Source: Faecalicoccus acidiformans
GTDB lineage: Bacteria > Bacillota_I > Bacilli_A > Erysipelotrichales > Erysipelotrichaceae
Direction of reading: 5' to 3'
Assembly (NCBI RefSeq): GCF_014202635.1
Contig: NZ_JACHHD010000002.1
Coordinates: 90,102-154,101 of the forward strand
DNA: 64,000 bases
Part shown: positions 17,291 to 25,964 of the stretch, piece by piece
Layout of the letters: every line of letters starts with the position of its first letter
How positions within the stretch are numbered: position 1 is the first letter of the stretch
Notes under the pieces: generated by a model
The model's database searches: none
Told to the model about the DNA's origin: nothing
The model's input: only the letters and a program-made list of their open reading frames with translations
Position numbers and translations under genes: made by a program

Positions 17291-18062
17291 CTGTAATCCA
17301 ATTTTTCTTTATCATTGACAAATAATTACATTCTACGATCAGATATACCATCCCGATGCCAAACAACAAGATCAGATATGCGATAATGCTTGAAGTCATC
17401 CCCAATCCCGCAGCCATGGTAAACGCAAACATCCAGGAGAACATCGGATTGGCATAGAATACAAGCCCCGATAAGATTGAAAACGCATCCAGCCCGCTCG
17501 CCATCGATAAGGGAGCCCCTACCAAACTGTCTAAAAAGATCACCATCAGTAAAATCAAGGCATACCGATTCCAAATGGGTTTGAATGAGCGCTTCAGTTT
17601 TTCTTTCATATCCGTTTTGATTTGCGAAAAGGTTGTCTTTCCTTTGGCTAAACTGGTAAACATGCATAGTTCTATAGGTTGTGCCAGGACGATCAACAAA
17701 GCACAGACGATCTGATAAGGAAGAGTCAGATACCAAAGATCCATACTGGCGATCACCGTATGCAAAGGAGAAAGGATCCCCATGGTTAAGGTAATTAAAA
17801 TCCCCTGATATACAACAATCGGCAGCAAAGCCGCCTTGTCCAGCTTGGGATGATCTTGCCAGGCACACAGGCAGATCCAATAGAATCCCACGGCCGAAAC
17901 CAGGCTTAACAAAACAATCAAAAAGTAAAGTGCTAAACTGGCCCCCAGATAAGCACTTCCAAAAATATAAACGATATTGTACAAAAAGCTCAATAAGATC
18001 GCCCATCCCATTGGTTTGGACAATTCTTTAAATTGATAAGAAAGATTGACCTTTGATTTCAT
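17250..18062 (-). CDS. Hypothetical polytopic membrane protein
   Basis: 270 residues from ATG 18062, which has a GGTGAAGG site 4-10 nt upstream; the longer frame to 18104 would overlap the peptidase gene. About six hydrophobic segments (for instance WAILLSFLYNIVYIF, YFLIVLLSLVSAVGFYWICL, a segment near 90-110, and three towards the end), with a basic loop FSQIKTDMKEKLKRSFKP and a lysine-rich tail. No family recognised; the topology resembles DUF975/YesL-type integral membrane proteins. It sits between an S66 peptidase gene and recG in one operon. Confidence 0.7.
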   Translation of the reverse strand: MKSKVNLSYQFKELSKPMGWAILLSFLYNIVYIFGSAYLGASLALYFLIVLLSLVSAVGFYWICLCAWQDHPKLDKAALLPIVVYQGILITLTMGILSPLHTVIASMDLWYLTLPYQIVCALLIVLAQPIELCMFTSLAKGKTTFSQIKTDMKEKLKRSFKPIWNRYALILLMVIFLDSLVGAPLSMASGLDAFSILSGLVFYANPMFSWMFAFTMAAGLGMTSSIIAYLILLFGIGMVYLIVECNYLSMIKKNWITDGTKKTKTHKKKK

Positions 18063-18066
18063 ACCT

Positions 18067-18798
18067 TCACCCCTTGATCCACAACGCTTTGGAAAACCGG
18101 CCATGCCCGACTTCTTCAGTCAGTTTGACCGGAAAATTCTGTCGTCTGGCCCATTCTTTGAGCCATCTTCGATCTTCTTTCAACATCGTAAACTCCCCAA
18201 ATGTCAAAGAACGGATCTGTGAAAATCCTGGCATCCATTCAAACTGCTGGATATACGATCGAATACGATAAAGATCTCCCGAATAACTTTCTAAAAAAAT
18301 ATCTTTTCCCGCCAGAACCGGAAAATATGGCGAGCCTGCCAGTTTGAGAAAACAACGAATATTTCCGCCCACATACGCCTTCGAATCCCAAAACAAGTCC
18401 TGGGATCCGTGTTCCAGAAATTCCAGGCATTGTTCCATACGCGTCTGATGGCGAATCTGAAAAAGGATCGTTTTTCGAATCTTTCCCAGTACATTTAAAA
18501 TCGGAGTCAAATCACTATAACCGAAAAAAAGAGTATGACTTTTCTGATATTGATCCAGGTCAATATACTCTAATGTCTCTATAGAAAGATCTCCTCCGGA
18601 AACATCAAAAACAGCGTCTACATCTTGAGAAAACCAATCATTCAAAATGGAAGCTCGAGTTTTTCCATCCACATCCTGTTCCAGCACAGGACTGACTAAG
18701 ACTCGTACTTGCCGATCTTGAAAAAACTGAATCACGCCTTCCAGATCTTTTCTTTTAACAGGATTCGATAAACGAGACAAAGCAATCGTTTTCGTCAT
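18067..18798 (-). CDS. S66-family LD-carboxypeptidase-like protein (short)
   Basis: 243 residues, shorter than typical LD-carboxypeptidases or MccF proteins (about 300-340). The nucleophile elbow is FFGYSDLT (Ser95), with probable Glu170 in IFLES and His232 in EVGHGRF completing the Ser-Glu-His triad. The upstream SGGDLSIETL segment matches the family's GGxxS/T oxyanion region. The family trims peptidoglycan peptides or inactivates microcin C-like compounds. The N-terminal region is reduced: the usual GDxIGIVAPS opening is missing. Function is therefore an inference; the triad suggests activity is retained. Confidence 0.7.
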   Translation of the reverse strand: MTKTIALSRLSNPVKRKDLEGVIQFFQDRQVRVLVSPVLEQDVDGKTRASILNDWFSQDVDAVFDVSGGDLSIETLEYIDLDQYQKSHTLFFGYSDLTPILNVLGKIRKTILFQIRHQTRMEQCLEFLEHGSQDLFWDSKAYVGGNIRCFLKLAGSPYFPVLAGKDIFLESYSGDLYRIRSYIQQFEWMPGFSQIRSLTFGEFTMLKEDRRWLKEWARRQNFPVKLTEEVGHGRFSKALWIKG

Positions 18799-18808
18799 GG
18801 TTTCCTCC

Positions 18809-18836
18809 TTTACACGAATGTTGATGATGTTATAAT
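18809..18836 (+). promoter_or_regulatory. Promoter of the DegV gene
   Basis: TTTACA (18809-18814), 16 bp, TATAAT (18831-18836), followed by an AAGGGAG site and ATG at 18876. Confidence 0.6.
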
Positions 18837-18875
18837 ATTACCATCTTCAAGCTAGAAAACAAAGAAGGGAGCCAT

Positions 18876-19733
18876 ATGGAAAAAATTGCAGTTGTAACCG
18901 ATACCGGATCCAATATGTCTTTTCAAGAGGCTGCACAAAAAGGAATCCACTTATTACCGTTACAAATCACCTTTGGTGAAAAGTCTTATCAAGATATCGA
19001 AGAGATCTCAACCCAGAAAATCTATCATAAACTAAAAAACAAAGAAATGCCCAAAACCAGCATGCCGGTCTATTCAAGGATAGAAGAATGCTTTCTTCAT
19101 TTGAAAGAAAACGGCTATGACACCATCTTGGGCGTCCCTTTGACAACGGGTCTTTCAACGACCGCATCCACAATGGAATCGATTGCCCGGGAGTTGGGAC
19201 TGCGATTTGTCTTGATTGACTGTTACAGCACATGCCAGATCCAGAAGTACGTATGCCTGAAAGCGAAGGAATTAGTCGATGCGCAAAAAAGTGCAGATGA
19301 AATCGTCCAAATCTTAGAACCAAAGATCCAAAATGCAAATTCTGTGATCTTAGTCAAAGATTTGGATCATCTCAAACGCGGTGGGCGCTTAACACCGGTC
19401 GCAGCACGAATGGCTTCGCTTCTCAAAATTTTTCCCATCTTGCAGATCAATCGATCCACGCAGGGAAAGATCGATGTTTTATCTAAGGTTCGCACAGAGA
19501 CAAAAGCGTATCAGTATGCCATGGAACAGGTGATCGGCCAGATGAAAAATCTAAAAACAACCAAAGTATTTCTGATCGATACCGAATATCCCGCTGGTCT
19601 TGAGCAGATGGAGAAAGCCTTGATCCAGGCTGGCATGCCTAGAGAAAACATCACACGTGAAGTCATCAGCAGTGTGATTGCGGTTCATACGGGAATGGGC
19701 TGCACTTGTATCCAATTTATCGAGGAGGTTTAA
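18876..19733 (+). CDS. DegV-family fatty-acid-binding protein
   Basis: 285 residues. DegV/FakB proteins bind a fatty acid and present it to the FakA kinase. Visible motifs are the start VVTDTGSNMSFQEA, LPLQITFGEKSYQD, the PKTSMPVYSR segment whose TSMP triplet matches the family's TSQP motif, and TGLSTTASTM. In the C-terminal half are LKRGGRLTP and HTGMGCTCIQF. FakA is not in the window. It is followed after 3 nt by a cyclophilin and then a flavin-reductase gene, forming a likely three-gene operon. Confidence 0.9.
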   Translation: MEKIAVVTDTGSNMSFQEAAQKGIHLLPLQITFGEKSYQDIEEISTQKIYHKLKNKEMPKTSMPVYSRIEECFLHLKENGYDTILGVPLTTGLSTTASTMESIARELGLRFVLIDCYSTCQIQKYVCLKAKELVDAQKSADEIVQILEPKIQNANSVILVKDLDHLKRGGRLTPVAARMASLLKIFPILQINRSTQGKIDVLSKVRTETKAYQYAMEQVIGQMKNLKTTKVFLIDTEYPAGLEQMEKALIQAGMPRENITREVISSVIAVHTGMGCTCIQFIEEV

Positions 19734-19736
19734 AAA

Positions 19737-20222
19737 ATGGAAACAATTAAAATTTGTATCACGATGGAAAATGGAAAAGAGATCCACGCCGAACTCTACC
19801 CTTCTGTCGCCCCAAAAACAGTTGAAAACTTCGTGAATTTAGTCAACGATCATTTTTACGATGGTCTGATTTTTCATCGCGTGATTCCTGGGTTTATGAT
19901 CCAAGGCGGTGATCCTCTGGGAAATGGCATGGGCGGAAGCAAGAAAAACATTCCGGGAGAATTTGCAGCAAACGGTTTCCAAAACAATCTAAAACATGAA
20001 CGCGGTGTTCTCTCCATGGCACGCGCCATGGATCCAAATTCCGCAAGCTCTCAGTTTTTCATCATGCATGAAAATGCTCCCCATTTAGATGGTCAATACG
20101 CTGCTTTTGGAAAAGTGACAGACGGCATGGATGTTGTCGATGAAATCGCCGGGACAAGAACTAATTTTCAAGATCGACCATTGACCGAACAAAAAATGCG
20201 TTCCATTACCATTGAGGAATAA
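19737..20222 (+). CDS. Cyclophilin-type peptidyl-prolyl cis-trans isomerase
   Basis: 161 residues, a single cytoplasmic cyclophilin domain with no signal peptide. Catalytic and binding segments are FHRVIPGFMIQGGD (Arg of FHR), GSKKNIPGEF, LSMARAMDPNSASSQFFI and PHLDGQYAAFGKV. It assists protein folding by proline isomerisation. The TGG-type AGGAGG site is in the 3' end of degV, and the stop overlaps the leader of the next gene. Full family length. Confidence 0.95.
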   Translation: METIKICITMENGKEIHAELYPSVAPKTVENFVNLVNDHFYDGLIFHRVIPGFMIQGGDPLGNGMGGSKKNIPGEFAANGFQNNLKHERGVLSMARAMDPNSASSQFFIMHENAPHLDGQYAAFGKVTDGMDVVDEIAGTRTNFQDRPLTEQKMRSITIEE

Positions 20223-20224
20223 GT

Positions 20225-20761
20225 GTGAAAAAAGAAATCAATATCCTGCAAGAATCTCATCGAGTTCTCTATCGCTTGGCAAATGGTGCGCTTTTGACCA
20301 CGAAACTCCAAGAAAAAGTCAATACGATGACCATCGGCTGGGGAACGATCGGTATTGAATGGAAGGAACCTGTGTTTATCGCCTTTGTCCGACAAAGCCG
20401 CTACACAAAAGAAATCTTGGCTGCGACGGGAGAGTTTACAATCAGCGTTCCCAATCAAGAAACCGACCCTCGTATTTTGAGCTATTGCGGAACTCATTCC
20501 GGCAAGGACACCGATAAGATACAAGATTTGGGTTTGACCTTGGTAGATCCTGAACAAATCAACGTTCCGGCAATCAAAGAGCTTCCGTTAACTTTAGAAT
20601 GCCAGGTTCTTTATTCTCAGGCCCAGGAATATGATCTGCTTCCTGAAACAATTCAAAGACAGTATTATCCAATCGATGATTCAAAGCCGGTCAAAGAAAA
20701 ACCAGATGTACATACCATGTATATCGCTAAGATAATCAAGGCTTATGAAATCATAGATTAA
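20225..20761 (+). CDS. Flavin reductase-like (DIM6/NTAB family) flavoprotein
   Basis: 178 residues with a GTG start at 20225, two bases after the cyclophilin stop. It has a split-barrel FMN-binding fold: GALLTTKLQEKVNTMTIGWGTIGIEWKEPVFIAFVR and the SRYTKEILAATGEFTISVP segment match the family. Likely an FMN-binding reductase using NAD(P)H; substrate unknown. Last gene of the degV operon; a terminator hairpin follows directly. Confidence 0.85.
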   Translation: MKKEINILQESHRVLYRLANGALLTTKLQEKVNTMTIGWGTIGIEWKEPVFIAFVRQSRYTKEILAATGEFTISVPNQETDPRILSYCGTHSGKDTDKIQDLGLTLVDPEQINVPAIKELPLTLECQVLYSQAQEYDLLPETIQRQYYPIDDSKPVKEKPDVHTMYIAKIIKAYEIID

Positions 20762-20797
20762 AGGCTATCCAAAATATTAAACCGGATAGCCTTTTTA
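20760..20797. terminator. Bidirectional terminator
   Basis: AAAGGCTATCC and GGATAGCCTTTTT (20760-20797) form a stem between the flavin-reductase gene and the convergent hypothetical gene. Confidence 0.85.
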
Positions 20798-21115
20798 ATT
20801 CCAATTTTTTGAGTCTTCAAATCTTTCCAAAAAAGAATCTAGTTGAGAAGAATCCATATAGGACAGAACGGTCATAAAGATTTTATGCCAATCTACAGCT
20901 CTGTCGTTTTGCCTTTTCTCTTGCGTAATAAGCGAAACCAGGATTGCGATAATATCTTCTTCCCTTAGATCATATCGAAAAACAGGGACTATAGCTTTAT
21001 CACCAAGCCAGAATAGCGCAAATACAAAAGCTGCACTTTCATTCAGTTCTTTAGCCATCTCCTTAACCTGCCGATGAATTTGTATCCAAAGCTCTTGATT
21101 TTTATCTTTTTGCAT
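20795..21115 (-). CDS. Hypothetical soluble protein
   Basis: 106 residues, not recognised. Mostly helical with a hydrophobic central part (ESAAFVFALFWLGDKAIVPVFRYDL) and many charged residues; no signal peptide. It lies 40 nt downstream of a P-type ATPase gene on the same strand and shares a terminator with the convergent operon. Composition resembles neighbouring genes, so it is likely a real gene of the ATPase operon. Confidence 0.5.
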   Translation of the reverse strand: MQKDKNQELWIQIHRQVKEMAKELNESAAFVFALFWLGDKAIVPVFRYDLREEDIIAILVSLITQEKRQNDRAVDWHKIFMTVLSYMDSSQLDSFLERFEDSKNWN

Positions 21116-21155
21116 ATTTCGCCTTCTTTCTAATAATAGATACGGCGAAAAATCA

Positions 21156-23474
21156 TCATAATGGAAGTTTTTCCACTTTCTTGGTCACAAACCACACAAA
21201 CCAGAAGATTAAAGGAATATGGATCAAAACATAAAGAATCTGTATGGGCTGCAGCCGATCCAAGGCAATACAGAACCAATCTTGAAAAAACGGAACGATG
21301 CAACAAATACAAAAAGCGGCAATCATCAAAGTGACCAACACAAACCGGATCCGAGTCATCGGCTTACACACTGTCAACAAAACACATAGCGAGTTGCACC
21401 CTGCCAATATCGTACACATTGTGGAAAACTGTTCGTGATCCAAGTTTTGATGCCCGAAACGATCAAAACAATACACGCTCAAAATCCCAAATAAAACGCA
21501 CAAAGCACCCGGTAAAGCCCTGGATAAAACCGTGCGAAGAAAATTTCCCTTTACCCGTTCGGTATTGGGTTCCAAAGTCAGTATAAAACTTGGCAATCCT
21601 GTTGCCAGAGAAGAGATCAAAGTCAACTGGATCGGAATAAAAGGATAACTGTCCAAAAGAAAGAGGGTCATTAAAGCAAGTCCTAAAGACATCAAAGTTT
21701 TCACTAAAAAAAGCGAAGCTGTTCTCTGAATATTATTGATTACGCAACGGCCTTGATCCAGGATGGAAGGCATGGCTGAAAACTGATTTTCCAACAAGAC
21801 CAAAGAAGCGATATTCTTGGTGGCCTCACTTCCGGATCCCATGGCAATTGAACAATCCGCTTCTTTCAAAGCCATCACATCATTCACACCATCGCCTGTC
21901 ATAGCTACAACATGACCTTGTTTTTTCAAAACCTTGATCATATCGCGTTTTTGTTCCGGCGTTACGCGCCCAAATACAGAGTGTGAATTCACAACGTCTT
22001 CTACGTCCTCAATGGAATCCATATCGATTCCCGTGCCTTGTACACCAGCTTTTCGAGCAATCGCCTGCACAGTATGAACATCATCTCCAGAGATGATCTT
22101 GATCGTCACATCCTGTCGGGCAAAATAATCCAATATGGCTTGAATATTTGGGCGCAAGACATCTTGGATCAAAACCAAAGCCACTGGAATATGATTCCCT
22201 TTAAAATGAGTCTTTAAATCTTCTTTAGCCAGGCAAAGAGTCAATACACGGATTCCCTGTTTGGCATAGTCTTCAATTTTTTTCAAGATCTCAGGATCCG
22301 GATCCGACACCAAAAAAGGGTATGCTCCTATCACATAGGCATCCTCTTCAAAAATAACTCCGCTGCCTTTTCGGGCACTGGAAAATGGAATCTTTTTCTG
22401 ATAGGAGATCTCTTGCCTTGGACAATATTCCCGAATTGCCATTGCCGTAGCATTTTGATCATCTAGAACGCTGAACAATTTCGACAATATCTCTTTGACC
22501 TGCTCTTCTGTATAATCATTGAACACTTCCAGTCCCGACACTTTCATTCGTCCTTCCGTGATCGTCCCTGTTTTGTCCAAACATAAAGTATCGACCCGTG
22601 CCAAAGTCTCTATACAATAAAGCTCCTGAACCAGAACTTTGCGGTTGGCTAAACGCAATGCCCCGATCGCCAAGGCAATGCTGGTCAAGATCACCAATCC
22701 TTCCGGAATCATGCCGACTACGCCAGCCACCATACTTAAAATGGAATCGTTCAAACTCGCATGAGAAATAAAAAAGGATTTGCCAAACAACAATAAGCCG
22801 GCAGGGATCAACAAAAAAGTAATGATTCGAATAATGGTATCCAAGGCATCCCTAAGCATGGAAGGATACTTTTTTTCACGCTTGGCATGTCGCAAGATCG
22901 AATGCGCATACGTCTGATCCCCTACCAGAACCGCCTGCATGCGAATCTTGCCCGCTTCTAGATAGCTTCCGGAATAAACGGTATCGCCGCCCCGTTTCAA
23001 AACCGCATCGCTTTCTCCAGTCAGCATGGATTCATTGCATTCTGCAAATCCGTCAATCACTACACCATCTACAGGAACTTGATCGCCGGTGCGCAAGATC
23101 AAAATATCATTTTCGACGATTTGATCTACGGAATAGGTTTGTTCCTTCCCTTGACGTACGATGGATACACGTGGCTGATTCAATAAAGCTAGCGCATCCA
23201 ATTTCCGTTTTGAGCGAATTTCCTGTACGATTCCAATCAAGGCATTGAAAAAAACGACTCCCATGAACAACATATTTCGCAAAGAGCCGGTCAATAATAC
23301 TAAAAAAGCCAGGAAAACATTGATCGCATTAAACAGAGTCAATAGATTGGACTGAAAGATCGTACGATAAGATTTTCCTGTCTCTTCCTCAATTTGATTT
23401 TTTTTCGCCTGACGGACCTGTTCAGGATTTAGTCCGTTCTGGGGATCCGTCCAGCTTTTCACTTCAAAATTCAT
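21156..23474 (-). CDS. P-type cation-transporting ATPase (CtpE-like)
   Basis: 772 residues. Phosphorylation motif DKTGT with Asp300, actuator TGES at 152-155, ion-site PEGL at 257-260 in a membrane segment, and hinge MTGDGVNDVMALKEADCS in the P domain. About ten membrane segments: two plus two before the large loop and six at the C-terminus. No heavy-metal N-terminal domain and no CPC motif, so it belongs to the Ca2+/cation (P2-like) group, closest in layout to CtpE-type calcium pumps. The ion is inferred. It is coupled by ATGA overlap to the upstream ispD-like gene. Confidence 0.9.
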   Translation of the reverse strand: MNFEVKSWTDPQNGLNPEQVRQAKKNQIEEETGKSYRTIFQSNLLTLFNAINVFLAFLVLLTGSLRNMLFMGVVFFNALIGIVQEIRSKRKLDALALLNQPRVSIVRQGKEQTYSVDQIVENDILILRTGDQVPVDGVVIDGFAECNESMLTGESDAVLKRGGDTVYSGSYLEAGKIRMQAVLVGDQTYAHSILRHAKREKKYPSMLRDALDTIIRIITFLLIPAGLLLFGKSFFISHASLNDSILSMVAGVVGMIPEGLVILTSIALAIGALRLANRKVLVQELYCIETLARVDTLCLDKTGTITEGRMKVSGLEVFNDYTEEQVKEILSKLFSVLDDQNATAMAIREYCPRQEISYQKKIPFSSARKGSGVIFEEDAYVIGAYPFLVSDPDPEILKKIEDYAKQGIRVLTLCLAKEDLKTHFKGNHIPVALVLIQDVLRPNIQAILDYFARQDVTIKIISGDDVHTVQAIARKAGVQGTGIDMDSIEDVEDVVNSHSVFGRVTPEQKRDMIKVLKKQGHVVAMTGDGVNDVMALKEADCSIAMGSGSEATKNIASLVLLENQFSAMPSILDQGRCVINNIQRTASLFLVKTLMSLGLALMTLFLLDSYPFIPIQLTLISSLATGLPSFILTLEPNTERVKGNFLRTVLSRALPGALCVLFGILSVYCFDRFGHQNLDHEQFSTMCTILAGCNSLCVLLTVCKPMTRIRFVLVTLMIAAFCICCIVPFFQDWFCIALDRLQPIQILYVLIHIPLIFWFVWFVTKKVEKLPL

Positions 23475-23950
23475 ATTTCGTTCTCGATTTTCATCAAAGG
23501 CGTATTGGACAGTTTCTCAATGGCTGCCGCATAGGAATCGATCTGTACGTTGGTCTCAATGGCCAGCTGTAAAGAAAACATCAATAAACGAGTATCAAAT
23601 GCCTGCAGATCTTTATCATGATAAATTGCCGGATAGGTTTCCAATGAATCCAGAACTCGATCCAATTGATCCAACTCTATATCGCGTCCCAATCCAACAA
23701 CAACGACATTCTCTTGCGTGATGGCTTTCAAACCATTTAACAAAGCGATATAAGGGGCAGAAGACATTTGTACCAGCATCATTTTAGAACGTGGTTTTTG
23801 AGCCAGCTGAAGAAGCCATTCTGTCGAACAGCTGACAACAATTTGGCGACATCGAAGATCCCGCACAAAAAGATCTGCCGTGGTTTCCAAATGTTCAAAA
23901 GAATCCTCGGCATCCGTACAATCATCAAAAATCAGTGCTGAATACTCCAT
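23471..23950 (-). CDS. Degenerate IspD-like paralogue lacking the nucleotide-binding motif
   Basis: 159 residues from ATG 23950 (AAGGG site 6 nt before); the longer frame overlaps ispD. I do not recognise it as a standard family. Read against the neighbouring IspD it aligns along its length: both start MEYS, then LFVRDLRCRQIVVSC against VFLEDRECKQIIITC, IALLNGLKAITQENVVV against ESVAHGLRQVRYPYVFI, and FDTRLLMFSLQLA against FETKLIQECHQKA. The CTP-binding AAGQGSR loop and the DAARP motif are missing, so it is unlikely to be catalytic. It lies between ispD and a P-type ATPase gene, overlapping the latter by 4 bp. Confidence 0.6.
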   Translation of the reverse strand: MEYSALIFDDCTDAEDSFEHLETTADLFVRDLRCRQIVVSCSTEWLLQLAQKPRSKMMLVQMSSAPYIALLNGLKAITQENVVVVGLGRDIELDQLDRVLDSLETYPAIYHDKDLQAFDTRLLMFSLQLAIETNVQIDSYAAAIEKLSNTPLMKIENEI

Positions 23951-23969
23951 ATTCATCCCTTCGCTCTCT

Positions 23970-24629
23970 CTATGTAAGATCTTTTGGCAATGTGATCTTG
24001 ATATTTGAACTGTCTCCAACAACGACTTTGACAGGGACATCCGAATACCATTCTACCAATTGTGCATCATCCGTACCGATGCGTCCTTCTTCGGCCGCCT
24101 TCTGATGGCATTCTTGAATGAGCTTAGTTTCAAAGCATTGCGGTGTCTGCGCATTGAATGTCAATGCCCGATCAGGAGTAGATTCTACATACCCGTTGCG
24201 GACGATCTTAACTGTATCTGTACTAGGCACCATCAAAAGACAGGCCCTTTCTGTTTTTAATGTCTTTTTAAGATCTTCGATCTGTAATCTTTTTAAATAG
24301 GGACGGGCCGCATCATGAATAAACACATAAGGATAACGAACTTGGCGTAATCCATGCGCCACGCTTTCCTGACGTGTTTGTCCTCCGACGATCACTTCCA
24401 CCCGATCATCTTCTTGGTAAAGAGCTTTCACAAACTCTAACTCTTTTTCCAAACAAGTAATAATGATCTGCTTACATTCTCTATCTTCTAAAAAAACATG
24501 CAGACTGCTTCCCAGAATAGTCTGCCATTCGGGATCGCGGGGATCGGATAAAATATAATGAACTTTATTAAAATGTAGATTGGTCCGGGAGCCTTGTCCG
24601 GCCGCCAACAAACATACACTGTATTCCAT
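23970..24629 (-). CDS. ispD: 2-C-methyl-D-erythritol 4-phosphate cytidylyltransferase
   Basis: 219 residues from ATG 24629 (AGGTGTG site). Couples CTP and MEP in the non-mevalonate isoprenoid pathway. Motifs: LLAAGQGSRT at the N-terminus (CTP binding), GGQTRQESVAHGL, FIHDAARPYL and TPQCFETKLI. The N-terminal lysine of the usual GxGxRMG..PK loop is in HFNKVHYIL, a slight divergence that could also fit a TarI/ribitol-5-phosphate cytidylyltransferase; no tar genes lie nearby, so IspD is favoured. A promoter lies at 24664-24692. Confidence 0.8.
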   Translation of the reverse strand: MEYSVCLLAAGQGSRTNLHFNKVHYILSDPRDPEWQTILGSSLHVFLEDRECKQIIITCLEKELEFVKALYQEDDRVEVIVGGQTRQESVAHGLRQVRYPYVFIHDAARPYLKRLQIEDLKKTLKTERACLLMVPSTDTVKIVRNGYVESTPDRALTFNAQTPQCFETKLIQECHQKAAEEGRIGTDDAQLVEWYSDVPVKVVVGDSSNIKITLPKDLT

Positions 24630-24663
24630 GCAAGTCACACCTATTCTTTTTTCTTTGATATAT

Positions 24664-24692
24664 ATTATACGATTTTTTTCTTCGATGTTCCA
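24664..24692 (-). promoter_or_regulatory. Promoter of the ispD operon
   Basis: Minus strand TATAAT (24669-24664) with TGGAAC 17 bp upstream (24692-24687), between the tpi terminator and the ispD start. Confidence 0.5.
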
Positions 24693-24696
24693 CATA

Positions 24697-24728
24697 GAAA
24701 AAGAATCAGCCTTTTGGCCGATTCTTGA
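24697..24728. terminator. Terminator after triosephosphate isomerase-like gene
   Basis: Minus strand AAGAATCGGCC, loop AAAA, GGCTGATTCTTTTT (one G-U pair) spans 24697-24728. It isolates the tpi operon from ispD. Confidence 0.85.
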
Positions 24729-24730
24729 AA

Positions 24731-25417
24731 TTATTTTTCCTGATTCGCTTTTACGATCGCTTCTGCCATTTCACGAACACGAACAGCCGGATCAGGTGCT
24801 TTTAAGATTCCGGAAGTAGCCCCGGTACCATCTGCTCCTAATTTGATCACGTTATAGCAATCTTCAGCAGTGCTTACACCAGAAGCGATCATAACCAACA
24901 CATTAGGATCGATCTCGTGAAGTGCTTTGACCGTCTCTACCGTATAAGAATCATCCGCTACCTGACCAGTTCCAATCAAATCGGTTGGTTCCGCCAATAC
25001 GATATCTGGTCCCATACAGGCAACCGCTTTAGCTTCCACGGTCGAATCTGCACAGACAACCGTGATCATTTCCAATTCTTTGGCACGTTTGATGGTCGCG
25101 TACAGATCGCTCAATGTTTTCGGGTTTTCCGCATGATTCAAAAACAGCGCCTGTGCTCCGGCTTCCTTTAAGGATTCCCCTAATACATGGCCCATGCCTC
25201 TTCCCGGTACCAGCGGATCCATAGACTGCGCACAAACGATCACATGTTCGGTATTTTCCGCAATCATCCGAATATCGGCATAAGGACAAGTAAAATAGAT
25301 CTGAAGTCCTGTGTCTTTTGCCACCTGATCGGCAGCCTTAGCCAATTCTAAGCTTTTTTCACCATAGAGATACGATTTAGGATTGACGATCAAAAAGGGA
25401 GATTGTGCTTTTATCAT
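24731..25417 (-). CDS. Triosephosphate isomerase-like enzyme of short, archaeal-like type
   Basis: 228 residues, against about 250 for bacterial TpiA. Catalytic residues are in place: Asn12/Lys14 (VNPKSY), His95 (LFLNHAENP) and Glu143 (LAEPTDLIGTG). The GHSERR and YEPVWAIGTG motifs of TpiA are replaced by NHAENP and AEPTDLIGTG, as in archaeal enzymes and in TPI-fold isomerases of tetrose/pentose pathways. It is the last gene of an aldolase-YjbQ-tpi operon controlled by a SorC regulator, so it probably isomerises a sugar-phosphate intermediate in that pathway, possibly but not certainly DHAP/G3P. Confidence 0.75.
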   Translation of the reverse strand: MIKAQSPFLIVNPKSYLYGEKSLELAKAADQVAKDTGLQIYFTCPYADIRMIAENTEHVIVCAQSMDPLVPGRGMGHVLGESLKEAGAQALFLNHAENPKTLSDLYATIKRAKELEMITVVCADSTVEAKAVACMGPDIVLAEPTDLIGTGQVADDSYTVETVKALHEIDPNVLVMIASGVSTAEDCYNVIKLGADGTGATSGILKAPDPAVRVREMAEAIVKANQEK

Positions 25418-25428
25418 GTAAATTCCTC

Positions 25429-25950
25429 CTATTCCCCAATCACAATGATCTTACATTTACGAGTACGCGGACGAGTGCGGTCAAAATCCGCAAAGTAAAC
25501 ATAGCCGGTCGTTCCCACACCTAGTTTTCCTTCATCGACTTCGAAAGTAGCGCTGGATCCAATCAAAGTCGCTTTTAAGTGCGCATCGCCATTGAACAAA
25601 GCTGTACGATCCCCTCCCGGAAGATAGGCTTCGGCATCCGGCCAGCTTTCAACCGCTTTATAGTGTTCTTCTCCAGGATAAGTATACTGATCCTTGGTAT
25701 TATGATCCGGAATGATTTTCGCCAGCACATTATTTAAATCAACCTGTAAGAATTCATCACCGTTTTCATTGATATCGTGACTGTATTCTTCAAAGAATAC
25801 GGAACATGTCGTATGCGGAGAAATCACTACACAGATTCCATTTTGAATGCCGCTTTCTTCGATCACACGGCGAACATCTTTTGTGACGTCGATGTAGGTT
25901 GGTGTTTTGCCATGCGATTGAACTTTGATTGTTTCCTTATACACTGCCAT
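25429..25950 (-). CDS. YjbQ (UPF0047) family protein
   Basis: 173 residues, slightly longer than the usual 130-140. Family features: the SPHTTCSVFFEEYSHDINENGDEFL region (conserved His-Thr-Thr and Glu), the GEEHYKAVE and GNGDAHLK-like (FNGDAHLKATLIGSS) segments, and GVGTTGYVYFADFD. YjbQ proteins have weak thiamine-phosphate synthase activity in vitro, but their real role is unsettled. Here it sits between a class II aldolase and a TPI-like isomerase, pointing to a sugar-phosphate role. Co-transcribed with both. Confidence 0.85.
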   Translation of the reverse strand: MAVYKETIKVQSHGKTPTYIDVTKDVRRVIEESGIQNGICVVISPHTTCSVFFEEYSHDINENGDEFLQVDLNNVLAKIIPDHNTKDQYTYPGEEHYKAVESWPDAEAYLPGGDRTALFNGDAHLKATLIGSSATFEVDEGKLGVGTTGYVYFADFDRTRPRTRKCKIIVIGE

Positions 25951-25964
25951 ATTTTTTCCTCCTG

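Noticed and set aside
17250..18104. Longer start for the membrane protein upstream of recG
   Set aside because: It would overlap the peptidase gene by 38 bp; ATG 18062 has a GGTGAAGG site and no overlap.
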